A stretch of 64,000 bases of DNA, taken from the NCBI GenBank assembly GCA_031761405.1, contig JASEVX010000001.1, positions 201,114,356 through 201,178,355 of the forward strand. Direction: 5' to 3'. The translations under genes were made by a program, and so were the position numbers. The DNA comes from Serripes groenlandicus (Eukaryota > Mollusca > Bivalvia > Cardiida > Cardiidae). The notes beneath the pieces are model-generated. The model was not told where the DNA came from. It saw only the letters and a list, made by a program, of their open reading frames with translations, and made no database searches. Shown in pieces: positions 40,965 to 50,247 of this stretch (its first letter is position 1; every line of letters begins with the position of its first letter).

Positions 40965-41155
40965 CACTTTTCCACATGCAGACGTTTTTTTTAAAAATCA
41001 TTGTGGGAAAAGGAAAAATTTCTCATGACGAGCATGAAAAAGAGTTGATTGCAATTAAAGCGTTTTCGAGCAATTTCACCTTCTATTGCAATGTTTTTAA
41101 TAGTCATCTGCAACAGCAGGAGTCAAATGTCATCAGTGTGAAGTAATGGGTTAAT
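40965..41155 (+). mobile_element. TTAA-230 MITE, degenerate
   Basis: CACTTTTCCACATGCAGACG; the left inner repeat is deleted. Then ATTGTGGGAAAAGG, AGCAATTTCACCTTC, ATCTGCAACAGCAGG and AATGGGTTAAT. Confidence 0.55.
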
Positions 41156-41514
41156 AATTAGCTGGGGTTGGTTTTCCTGGAAAATTTGTCAGTTTAATTA
41201 ATCATTTTACATATTTATGTAAAGTTGTGTATAAAAAACGAAAAGTACTTTCCAAGGAGTTAAATGTTGGATCCAATACGGAATCATTCACTGAGAGCTT
41301 ATTTCCAATGATGGATGCTGTTTTTAAGAAACACATACAAGGCCATTAAAAATTCATGGCCACATTTTTTGATAAATGAGTTAGAAGAAACAGGAGACAA
41401 AGTGGTGAAATATTCCCTTCACCCATTCCCACTTTCAATAATTAAACTTTCATCCCAATCTCACTATCAACAAATCTGCAGCAAATGACTTTCAAAACAT
41501 CTTTTGCAGGAGGT
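41156..41514. other. mostly unrecognised
   Basis: CAACAAATCTGCAGCAAATG near 41470 is a MITE scrap; otherwise nothing. Confidence 0.45.
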
Positions 41515-41676
41515 TGTGGGTTTGATCCACTGTAGGGTCTATTGTAGTACTGGCTGCTTTCCTTGGCGCTCAGGGTTGCAGGGTTATCATTCTGACTGAC
41601 TGGCTGCTGTCAGGATAAATGGACCAGTGGTATTGGTAACTTACCAAGTGAACAGTGAACAATTGTTGAAAGTGGC
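41515..41676 (+). mobile_element. SINE copy, 3' part
   Basis: GTGGGTTTGATCCACTGTAG (B-box remnant), TACTGGCTGCTTTCCTTGG, CTGACTGGCTGCTGTCAGG, GGTAACTTACCAAGTG, TTGAAAGTGGC. The A-box end is missing. The MITE that follows uses the TTAA directly after the tail. Confidence 0.65.
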
Positions 41677-41914
41677 TTAACCCTTTCCCTCATATGGACG
41701 CTTTCTGACGCCTAGCTCTGCAGCAGACAGCTTTTTGAAAACATAGTGACAAAAGAAGAAATTGCTCAAAACGAGCAATTTCTCCTTTTGCCACAATATT
41801 TTCCACTTTTAGTTATAGGTTATCCATTCAATTTTAGAGATTTTCTATTTTTTAACAAAATATGTTCAAAGTCGTCAGAGTGTTGCAGAATTGTCATATG
41901 AGGTATAGGGTTAA
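41677..41914 (+). mobile_element. TTAA-230 MITE, full length
   Basis: TTAA both ends. 7-bp insertion AGCTCTG-type duplication in GCCTAGCTCTGCAGCAGAC and another small insertion in the right inner repeat (GTCGTCAGAGTGTTGCAG). Right terminus GAGGTATAGGG. Confidence 0.9.
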
Positions 41915-41929
41915 AACAATAAGCAATCA

Positions 41930-42436
41930 ACAATCAAAACATCTTTCATAAAATATGCTAAATATCTATAAATGAAAAGTTAATTTATGTAATTAATTTT
42001 CAATGTTTATGCAAAAGATAACCTTGATAATATGAACCCTACAAAATGATGTTAATGAAATCATGCACATTTTAAGCAACTCATGAATTGTTCATGAACT
42101 GGCCATATCTAGCCCTTTCCTGGAGTTCATGAACTTTTTTATTTGAACTGTCCATTACCGGTTCTTGAACTCATAAAGAATCCATCACCATTTTTGAATT
42201 GTCAATGGTGTGGATATGAACTGATAATGAATTGATAGTGAATTGATATAGAACACCTCACAGTTCTTGAATGTCAATAATGTGGATCATGAATTGACCA
42301 TGAACTGATAACAAATTCGTCAAAGTAACTGTTCATTTCACAGGGGAGAGCAATAGCTCTCCTTTTGTCACAATGTTTAACAAGTTGTCAACTGCAGAAG
42401 ACACATAAAGTTATGTCTGCATATGGGAAGGAGTAA
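41930..42436 (-). mobile_element. TTAA-230 MITE split by PA4
   Basis: Left part: AAAACATCTTTCATAAAATA, CTATAAATGAAAAGTTAAT, CAATGTTTATGCAAAAG. Right part from 42347: AGAGCAATAGCTCTCC, TTTTGTCACAATGTTTAAC, GTTGTCAACTGCAGAAG, ATATGGGAAGG. Confidence 0.6.
42037..42346. mobile_element. palindrome-array element PA4 (short)
   Basis: Right end CATTTCACAGGGG at 42334-42346 is identical to that of PA2. The left end CCCTACAAAATG at 42037 is a diverged match. The interior holds TTCATGAACTGG, CCGGTTCTTGAAC and TGAACTGATAATGAATTGAT-type units. Left boundary tentative. Confidence 0.5.
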
Positions 42437-42544
42437 GTTTCATTTACTATCAAGAAGTGGCATCAATTGAGTTCCATATTAAGCATTTATACCCACCTTG
42501 TTTGAAGACTCTTCAGGGGAGATAAATTCTATTATTATATAACC
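42437..42544. other. short spacer
   Basis: Nothing recognised. Confidence 0.4.
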
Positions 42545-43160
42545 TATAAATAGACGCCTTTTCATTGGCTAAAAAGTAATTTTTTAGAAAAAATATCTAG
42601 CGATATTGACCGTTTTTTCTGATATTGACCCGTTTTATTCTGATATTGACCCGTTTTATAAATAGTAACAGGGGAAGACCGGGGAATCCCACGAGCCGCC
42701 TATTAATATCCTTCGCCTTTATCCGTACGCTACGGAATTTTCCGAGGTGCGTTCCGAATGACCACGGAAACTTCCGAGTGGTCATTCCGGTGACGTAATT
42801 TTTTTAAATGACGTCATGCATGTGCATTACCAACATTTTAGACGCGCGTTTTAGACTGTTATCATGTCAAAAACGTACTGTTATCATGAGACAGAAATTT
42901 ATACAACATACAACAGAAATGTTCCTTGAGTGGTCCTCTGTTTTCTTTTCAGTTGATTAATATCAAAACAATATGATAAATTAAGGGTTATATAATAAAA
43001 CAGTTATGGACTTTTCAGCTGTTATACATGATGTTGATATGCACCAAAAAAATCATTATTGACCTCGGCTATCGCCTCGGTCAATAATGAATTTTTTGGT
43101 GCATATCACATCATATATAACAGCTGAAAAGTCCATAATTGTATATTATTGACTTGTCCA
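42545..43160. mobile_element. foldback element with long hairpin
   Basis: Three TGATATTGACCCGTTTT-type direct repeats near 42600-42660, a GC-richer middle (CCGTACGCTACGGAATTTTC, two GACGTCA-like sites), then a long imperfect palindrome at 43004-43138. Arms TTATGGACTTTTCAGCTGTT and its complement, then ATATGCACCAAAAAAATCAT and its complement; the loop lies in ACCTCGGCTATCGCCTCGGT. No frame longer than 62 codons. Superfamily not recognised and termini not resolved. Confidence 0.6.
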
Positions 43161-43243
43161 TCCATTAATTATTCTGATTAAGCCATTTACCTGTTATGAT
43201 ATTTGTTGTTGTTTGCATTGACAACATCAGTGGCAATAATACT

Positions 43244-43475
43244 TTAACCCTTTCCCCCATAGAACAATTCTGCAGCAGATAACTTTGAACATGTTTTGTC
43301 AAAACAAGGAAAATCTCTATTATTGAATGGATAACCAGTATGACTAAAAGTGGAAAACATTGTGGCAAAAGGAGAAATTGCTCATTTTGAGCAATTTCTT
43401 CTTTTGTCACTATGTTTGCAAAAAGCTGTCTGCTGCAGAGGTGTCAGAATGCATCTTTATGAGGGAAAGGGTTAA
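43244..43475 (-). mobile_element. TTAA-230 MITE, full length
   Basis: 232 bp, TTAA both ends, ACAATTCTGCAGCAGATAAC, central CTCATTTTGAG hairpin, AGAGGTGTCAGAATGC. Confidence 0.92.
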
Positions 43476-43677
43476 ATCTTTGTAGAAGAAATTTTATACC
43501 GATCTGAAAGCGTTATCAGAAATTGTACATTTTCAGAAAGCATTGAATAAGTGGCTTCAATTTTGGATGATCCATTTTCTAATTTATCTGACAATGGTTT
43601 AAACCTGTCATTGAGAAATCTTAATTTAATCTTGGAGTTACAGAAGAATACAAAGGACATCACAGAAACCTGGCATA
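43476..43677. other. short spacer
   Basis: A minus-strand frame that runs on into the next MITE; no domain recognised. Confidence 0.4.
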
Positions 43678-43915
43678 TATAACCCTTTCTCAAATAAAGA
43701 AGCTTTCTGACACCTCTGCAGCAGACAATATTTGAAAACTTTGTGGCAAAATGAGAAAATGAGTGTAACAGGGTGCCCAAGCAACTTCTCCTTTTGCCAC
43801 ACTGTTTTCATCTTTATGGAATAGTTGTTCTTTCATTTATAGAGAGTTTTCATATTATTTACTAAATGTTTTCAATGTCCTCTGCTGCAAATTTGTTGTA
43901 TTTAGTCGGAAAGGG
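43678..43915 (+). mobile_element. TTAA-230 MITE, older copy
   Basis: ATAACCCTTTCTCAAATAAA, CCTCTGCAGCAGACAATATT, CAACTTCTCCTTTTGCCAC, TGTCCTCTGCTGCAAATTTG, GTCGGAAAGGGA. Confidence 0.75.
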
Positions 43916-44041
43916 ATCACAGACATTTAAAAGGAGTCATTGTCTGCCCTAGGATCATCTAATTCAAATTATATAGGATCAAGATGCAAATTCAGACACA
44001 TATTCAAGTACAACAAATCTTCATAATGCAAACGAGCCAGG
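43916..44041. other. short spacer
   Basis: Nothing recognised. Confidence 0.4.
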
Positions 44042-44224
44042 TTAACCCTTTCCCCCTTACAGAATCTGATGCACTATTGACAAAGCTGCAACAGACGATT
44101 TTTGAAAATATTGTGGAAATATGAAATTACTCATATTGTGTGCAATTTCTCCTTTTGCCACATTTTCAACTACATTCATGAAGAGAATGCTCAATTATGT
44201 AATTTTAAGCATGAAAAGGGTTAA
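44042..44224 (+). mobile_element. TTAA-230 MITE, right inner repeat deleted
   Basis: TTAACCCTTTCCCCCTTACA, AAGCTGCAACAGACGATTTT, CAATTTCTCCTTTTGCCAC. Right end GAAAAGGGTTAA follows after a deletion. Confidence 0.75.
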
Positions 44225-44357
44225 ACCCTTTCTAAAATAAAACAAAATTGCCGCAGACGGCTTTAGAATAAATCATAATCTCAGCTTTTTCTCCTTTTGC
44301 AACAAGGTTTTGAAAAGTTGTAGGCTGCAAGTTCGACTGCAGGTGGAAAGGGTTTAA
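44221..44357 (-). mobile_element. TTAA-230 MITE, short copy
   Basis: Shares TTAA with its neighbours. AACCCTTTCTAAAATAAAAC, TTGCCGCAGACGGCTTTAG, TTTTCTCCTTTTGCAAC, GTTGTAGGCTGCAAG, GGTGGAAAGGGTTTAA. Confidence 0.7.
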
Positions 44358-44581
44358 CCCTTCCTGCATACAACAAATCTGCAGCAGACGACTTTGAAAA
44401 TATAGTGACAAAAACCTGAAAGATCTCCATAAAAGATATCCTAAGTGTTAGATAAAGTTAAAAACATTGTGGCCAAAGGAGAAATTGCTCATCATGAGCA
44501 ATTTCACCTTTGGCCACAATAATTGCAAAAGTCGGTTGCTGTTTTTGCGTCAAAATGCGTCTGCAGGTGGGAAAGGGTTAA
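44354..44581 (-). mobile_element. TTAA-230 MITE, CCTGAAAGATC subfamily
   Basis: TTAACCCTTCCTGCATACAA, CTGCAGCAGACGACTTTG, GACAAAAACCTGAAAGATCT, GCTCATCATGAGC hairpin, GTCTGCAGGTGGGAAAGGG. Third in a run of three elements sharing boundary TTAAs. Confidence 0.88.
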
Positions 44582-45183
44582 GGAGACCGAGACAGACTCT
44601 TTGAGAGGGTAACCTTTTGTTTCCTTAATTATGTGTCAAATACCATTCCTTGTTTCTCAATTGAACAGGACATGGTGCAATGGATCTGTCTGTTATTCAC
44701 TGTGAATCGCTATTGTAGCCACGTCACACAATAAACAGACCTGCAGGAGTAATGGACCAGCAACGACTGAGATCAGCTTGCATCTCTGTGAAGACTGATC
44801 AAGAGCAGCACTGATTGCCATCCTAAATTATACAAGCATCCTCTGGAACATTGTTGGGTAATATTTTCTTTTCTTAACCCTTTCCAACATACAGACGATT
44901 TTTTAAAACATTTAGGCAAAAGTAGGGTAGTGTAACCTTTTGTGTCAAATACGATTCCTAATTGCTCAATTGGACAGGACATGGTGCAATGGATCTTTCT
45001 GTTATTCACTATGAATCGTTATTGAACCCACGTCACAGAAAAACAGACATTCAGGAGTAATAGACCAGCGAAGATCAAAATCAACCTGCATCTCTGGAAA
45101 CACTAATCAGGTCATCTTCCCTATTGGTCATCTAGTTGTACATTTAACATCATAGAAATCTTCTGAAACATTGTGGGGTATTT
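44582..45183. repeat. direct duplication, about 250 bp, offset 350 bp
   Basis: GACAGGACATGGTGCAATGG (one base differs at the start), TTATTCACTGTGAATCG, CCACGTCACA and CTGCATCTCTGGA-type segments occur near 44668-44790 and again near 44975-45100. A MITE left end (TTAACCCTTTCCAACATACA, 44874-44935) separates them. A weaker third version lies near 47270-47360. No coding explanation. Confidence 0.65.
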
Positions 45184-45345
45184 CAGAGGTCCAGATAAGG
45201 AAGGGTATATAGCTCCTCTACACACAATATCTCTCTTATTATCCAACCAAACCCTATGTTGTGGGTACTCAAAAGAATCGTCTCATTTAGATGATTCTTT
45301 TGAGTACCCACAACATAGGGTTATAAGGTCAAATATGGCCGGTAA
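45184..45345. mobile_element. hAT-type hairpin MITE, copy 1 (right end lost)
   Basis: Left end CAGAGGTCCAGATAAGGAAG at 45184 matches the reverse complement of the right end of the 60571-60764 element. The central hairpin ACCCTATGTTGTGGGTACTC and AAAAGAATCGTCTC pairs with its complement ending at 45322. The matching right terminus is not seen. Confidence 0.7.
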
Positions 45346-45395
45346 CATTTTGTGTCTTCAATATTTTGACTGCTGGAACCAATTTTGTGAAGCAT

Positions 45396-47074
45396 CCTCT
45401 GCGAAATATTTTGGAACAGTTCCAGAATTATACTAACATTGTTCCAGAATAAATGTTCAAGAACTGCTCTAGAACAAGCCCAGATCCGTTCTAGAACATT
45501 TAAAGAACATTTCTATTACGTTAAATGAGACAAATTTCAGGGACAGATGTTCTAGAACAGTTCTGTTACTGTTTTTTTGACCACTTGTTCAAGAACAGTT
45601 CTATAACAAATATTCTAGAATAGATTGAGAACAGTTCCCCTTCTATTGTTCTGGAGTTGTTCTAGAACTAGTCTAGAATAATTCTAGAACAGTTCCAGAA
45701 CAATTCTTCTGGAAAAATTGTCTCGCTTAACGTTCTAGAACTGTCCCATAAACACTAGAACTGTCCCATAAACACTAGAACTGTCCCATAAACATTCTAG
45801 AACTGTCCCACAAACATTCCAGAACAGTTCTAGACCAGAGTTTCAGAACAATTCTAGAATTTTCTAGAATAGTTCAAGAATGGTTTCAGAACAATGAAGG
45901 TTTGTTCCAGAAATGATGTGGGATGGTTCTAGAATAGTTCCAGGACACCTGCTCAGTAAACAGCTGAATCATACTTGTATCTGTTCTAGAGCTTGGGTGG
46001 GATGTACCTAGAACAATCCAAGAAATATTCAATTAAAAGTAAACTCACATAAACTACAATCATGTTTGCATTTATTACATGTCTAAGATAGACTATGTTG
46101 TAATGGGTTATCCTAGACATTGTAGTAAATTACAAAATTAACTGAAAATGCCAGGGCCTGGAACTGCCTAAAGCCTAAAAGTGTTCCAAAAAGTAATCAT
46201 GTTACAAGAGTTATCACTAAAGATGATGAATTTCACTTTAAATCACTGAATAAACATTCATTAACATAGGTTTTACCTGTCAAGTGTTTCTAAGCCAAGT
46301 TGAATACATTCTGTGCTTGTAAAGCTTCATTTTATGTTTTTTCTATCTGCTTTTATCATTAGAATGAGAAGAAAAGTTATTTACAAATCACTTTGTACAT
46401 AATATTTGATGACAATCCATTATAACCAAGTGTTTTGTGAAAACATTGCCTGAATTTTAACATGTCACATTATCATCCATTTTGAAAATTTAAAATCTCA
46501 ACTTCCTGTTGTTGTTGTTGTTGCAATTATTAAAAAAAAAAAAGGTTCTAGAAGTGTTCTAGAAGTGTCCTTGTTTCTCTTCAGAATGGATCAAGTTTAA
46601 GTGATTCATTCACACTGAGTTAAAAAATACAAAGTCATTATTATTTAATTAAATTGACTGAGTAAAATTATTCTAAAAGTGTACTGGAATTATGTTGTAG
46701 ATCATTTCTAGAACATATGCAGAACTTGATATGATGATGATGATCTTCTAGAATTTTGTTTTAGAACATTTGTAGAACTTGTAAATCACAGATTATAAAA
46801 GTTCATATTTTGGAACATTTTAGAACACTTATAGAACCAAATATTATTTTTTTTTAGAAAATTTATTTTAACTGATTTTGTCCTGGAAAAGTTCTAAAAA
46901 TGTTCTAGAATATTTCAAGAACACTTTCAGAATGAAAACAAGTTCAACAAATGTTCTGGATTTATTCTAGAATGATGTTCTAAAACAGTTCTAGAACAGG
47001 CATATGTTACTGTTCTAGAACTGTTCTTGATGTTTTAGAACTGTTCCATTTTCTAGAACATAATTTCGCAGGGG
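45396..47074. mobile_element. palindrome-array element PA3 (about 1.68 kb)
   Basis: Left end CCTCTGCGAAAT at 45396 and right end ATTTCGCAGGGG ending at 47074 are imperfect terminal repeats of the PA type. The outer parts (45420-46010, 46680-47060) are filled with TTCTAGAAC and GTTCTAGAAC palindromes, including a 20-bp tandem AACTGTCCCATAAACACTAG near 45740-45800. The middle holds a (GTT)n tract at 46508-46523 and a module at about 46540-46650 (GGTTCTAGAAGTGTTCTAGA, TTCAGAATGG, CACACTGAGTTAAAAA) shared with PA2. Target duplication unclear (AT and AA flanks). No gene. Confidence 0.72.
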
Positions 47075-47217
47075 AATGTGCCATCATTATAGCGCCATTA
47101 AGCCAGCCAGTCTATCCGCGCCATATAGGACAAGGTCTATACTTTTGGTTGCTAATAATTCAATTATACCATCTTGATAATAGATATACCTAAAATTGGT
47201 TATAGAATCTTCCACAT

Positions 47218-47242
47218 ACAAAGCTGGACAAGTCCATTTAAA
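47218..47242 (+). repeat. dispersed short repeat, copy 3 of 3
   Basis: ACAAAGCTGGACAAGTCCAT as at 895-921, here followed by TTAAAGAATTTAA. Confidence 0.6.
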
Positions 47243-47691
47243 GAATTTAACATTAAAAGGGTAAATTATTTGTCAAATATCATTTCAAACATTTCTATTG
47301 GAAAGGACAACGGTGTGGGATGGATCTGTCTATTGGCAACAAGCAATGTCACACAAAAAGTAACTTGACCCTTTCCCACATACAACAAATCTGCAGCAGA
47401 CAACAGGCCTCTACATTAACTTTATAACCTACTTGCCCAGTAGGACAAGCACTTTGAAAATTGACTTGCCTGGGCTCAAATACAACTTGTCCAAATATTT
47501 TATGATAAACATGCTATACATTCAAATAAGAAAGAATAACTCAAAACTAAACTTTATTTGTGTTAAGAAAAGTCACAGAGCTGTTCGCAGATAAGACTGA
47601 CATGAACTGTCAGTTTTGCCATTGTAATAGCAGACGACAATGTTTTATTTTTCTTTCAAACACATGCGATATACTAATTGCATGACTGTTG

Positions 47692-47976
47692 TCACTGTTT
47701 TAACACAAAAAGTTGTACAGTGAATGACAAAAGACGAAGTTTTATCGTCTCCAAACTTCTACACGTCATGCAAAACATGGCGTGTAGCGATTCATCAAAG
47801 CTAAACCACGAATGTTCTTTCTGCCATTTGGGTAGAACACATGTTTTTTTCTGCATTTTTAGTGACATTTGATTCACTCTTATCCGGAGACTCTCGTTGC
47901 GTCTCTGTTGATCTAGACGAGAAACCAAATTTGAAAAGGTTTGACATTTTGCAATCATCAGAGAGCTACCAAACAA
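47692..47976 (-). pseudogene. hAT transposase N-terminal zinc-finger relic
   Basis: A 94-residue minus-strand frame. Its middle, roughly residues 49-78, contains KWQKEHSWFSFDESLHAMFC followed by MTCRS. That pattern (lysine-tryptophan, aromatic residues, an FD turn, then a C-x2-C pair in MFC-MTC) resembles the TTF-type zinc finger found before the catalytic core of some hAT transposases and of ZNF862-like domesticated proteins. Family assignment is from pattern memory, not a search. The frame stops before any RNase H-like domain, and the left terminus of the element follows within 300 bp, so the gene is truncated. Its position inside hAT-type terminal repeats supports the call. The upstream sequence to the start is lysine- and arginine-rich. 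Confidence 0.6.
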
Positions 47977-48149
47977 TCGTAAACCGTATGTCGTAAAAGA
48001 AATTACCAGATGTTGTTATCAAATTGAAACAAATTAATGACTTTTTATAAATATGTTGCGATGTAAAAATTTACAGCCTATGTGTGTTAGTTATTTGTCT
48101 TTGAAACGCTGCTTATGATTTTATAAAGGGAACTCATCAATTCATAACT

Positions 48150-49735
48150 AGAAATACTGTGAGCAAAGCTCACTGAAGAATACCCCCCGCTACCCTCCCA
48201 AAGCATCGGATACAATGGTAAAGTTTCTACTTTGCTGTTGAAATTCCAAATGTCTTTCTGATCAAACTAGAAATACTGTGAGCAAAACTCACTGAAGAAT
48301 ACCCCCGCTCCCCTCCCAAAGCATCAGATACCTCTAAGATGAATTATCTCCCTTTGGAAGAATCCGAGGCGTATGATCTTCCTTCATGCATATCTACATA
48401 TGATGTGTAACCTTCATGTAAAGTTTGAACCAAATCCATTGAGCCGTTTAGGAGGAGTAGTGCTTACAAGAAATGTGGAGGTATGTGCACAGGAGTCCCT
48501 CGCAGGTAACCTCTAAGTTGAATTATCTCCCCTTGGAAGAATCCGAGGCGTATTGATCTTCCTTCATGCATATCTACATATGATGTGTAACCTTCATGTA
48601 AAGTTTGAACCAAATCCATTGAGCAGTTTAGGAGGAGTAGTGCTTACAAGAAATGTGGACATACGGACAGACAGACGGACAGACGGATGCACGGACAGAC
48701 GGACAGACAGGGTGATTCCTATATACTCCCCCAAACTTTGTTTGCGGGGGGTATAATAAATATCAAATGTTACATAATATTGATTAAATTTTTAATTGTG
48801 TTTTTGGTTAGACATGTTTGTTTACCATTTGTGTTTAAAATTCAAATCCAGACACTCAAATAGAAAAATATCATGTCACAATGGTATCTACATATGATGT
48901 GTAACCTTCATGTAAAATTTGAACCAAATCCATTGAGCCGTTTAGGAGGAGTAGTGCTTACAAGAAATGTGGAGGTATGTGCACAGGAGTCCCTCGCAGG
49001 TAACCTCTAAGTTAAATTATCTCCCCTTGGAAGAATCCGAGGCGTATGATCTTCCTTCATGCATATCTACATATGATGTGTAACCTTCATGTAAAGTTTG
49101 AACCAAATCCATTGAGCCGTTTAGGAGGAGTAGTGCTTACAAGAAATGTGGAAGTATGTGCACAGGAGTCCCTCGCAGGTAACCTCTAAGTTGAATTATC
49201 TCCCCTTGGAAGAATCTGAGGCGTATGATCATCCTTCATGCATATCTACATATGATGTGTAACCTTCATGTAAAGTTTGAACCAAATCCATTGAGCCGTT
49301 TAGGAGGAGTAGTGCTTACAAGAAATGTGGAGGTATGTGCACAGGAATCCCTCACAGGTAACCTTTAAGTTGAATTATCTCCCCTTGGAAGAATCCGAAG
49401 CGTATGATCTTCCTTCATGCATATCTACATATGATGTGTAACCTTCATGTAAAGTTTGAACCAAATCCATTGAGCTGTTTAGGAGGAGTAGTGCTTACAA
49501 GAAATGTGGAGGTATGTGCACAGGAGTCCCTCGCAGGTAACCTCTAAGTTGAATTATCCTTCATGCATATCTTAGTAACATATGATGTGTAACCTTCATG
49601 TAAAGTTTGAACCAAATCCATTGAGCCGTTTAGGAGGAGTAGTGCTTACAAGAAATGTGGACATACGGACAGACAGACAGGGTGATTCCTATATACCCCC
49701 CAAAACTTTGTTTGCGGGGGGGGGTATAATAATTG
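48150..49735 (+). repeat. two tandem arrays, unit about 180 bp, with GACA linkers (E5, E6)
   Basis: Units carry ATTATCTCCCCTTGGAAGAA, TCCTTCATGCATATCTACAT, GATGTGTAACCTTCATGTAA, TTGAGCCGTTTAGGAGGAGT and GTGCACAGGAGTCCCTCGCA. The segment CAGGTAACCT falls near 48505, 49000, 49180, 49359 and 49539. E5 (48150-48765) and E6 (about 48885-49735) each end with CGGACAGACAGAC units, CCTATATAC, and a CCCCCAAACTTTGTTTGCGG hairpin followed by GGTATAAT. E5 begins with GTGAGCAAAGCTCAC and ATACCCCCCGC, complementary to its own 3' end. Very low divergence between units suggests recent amplification. Confidence 0.88.
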
Positions 49736-50247
49736 TACTGCAGTCAGTGTGTTATAAATAGATCTATTGGGAATAACCCGTAAGTGCGTGCGCATCTTCT
49801 ATGAAAACATATCCTGTTTACAGAATTGATTTGTTTACTGCTCTCTCTCTCTCTCACTCTCTCTCCGAATTCTATAGTTTAAACTTGACATGTTTTGATT
49901 TAATATCCGACAGAATAACATATGGTATTTGTCTCAGAATATATTTTGAAATGCAACTTGCCCTATCGGACAACTGACGGGGTAAATAGCTTGTCCGACC
50001 TCGACTTTCACTTGCCCCGTGCTATCGGACAACCGTTAATATCGAGCCCTGGACAACTTCGAAAACATACCCTAAAATAATTGGAAACTTCCTTCAAATG
50101 AAAGTACAATAATTAAATAGAGATGAAAACATGGTGACAAAAGGAGAAATTGCTTGTTTTGAGCAATTTCTTCTTTAGTCACAATGTTTTCATAAAGACA
50201 TCAGCTGCAGAGGCGTCAGAAAGCGTCTATATGAGGGAAAGGGTTAA

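Larger units (their letters stand above)
47404..50051 (-). mobile_element. hAT-like transposon relic with tandem cargo (2648 bp)
   Basis: Left end CAGGCCTCTACATTAAC and, on the minus strand, right end CAGGGCTCGATATTAACGG form terminal repeats. GACAA flanks both sides (47399-47403, 50052-50056). Subterminal regions repeat ACTTGCCC and GGACAAG/TTGTCCGA motifs at both ends. It contains a relic of a hAT-type transposase N-terminus on the minus strand (47692-47976), then a long tandem array (48150-49735) and a (CT)n tract at 49840-49866. The catalytic domain is absent, so it cannot move on its own. CAG-starting termini with 5-8 bp duplications are typical of hAT (established). Confidence 0.82.
47365..50247 (-). 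mobile_element. TTAA-230 MITE split by a hAT-like element
   Basis: Left part 47365-47403 (CCCTTTCCCACATACAACAA, CTGCAGCAGACAA). Right part 50052-50247 (GACAACTTCGAAAACATACC, TTGCTTGTTTTGAGCAA, GAGGCGTCAGAAAGCG, GAGGGAAAGGGTTAA). Together they make one near-complete copy, with GACAA repeated at the junction. Confidence 0.88.

Noticed and set aside
15436..47074. PA elements as hAT transposons because their ends contain CAGGGG
   Set aside because: hAT ends read CAGGGG inward from the left; here the left end reads CCCCTG and the right end CAGGGG, the opposite polarity, and flanks show no 5-8 bp duplication.
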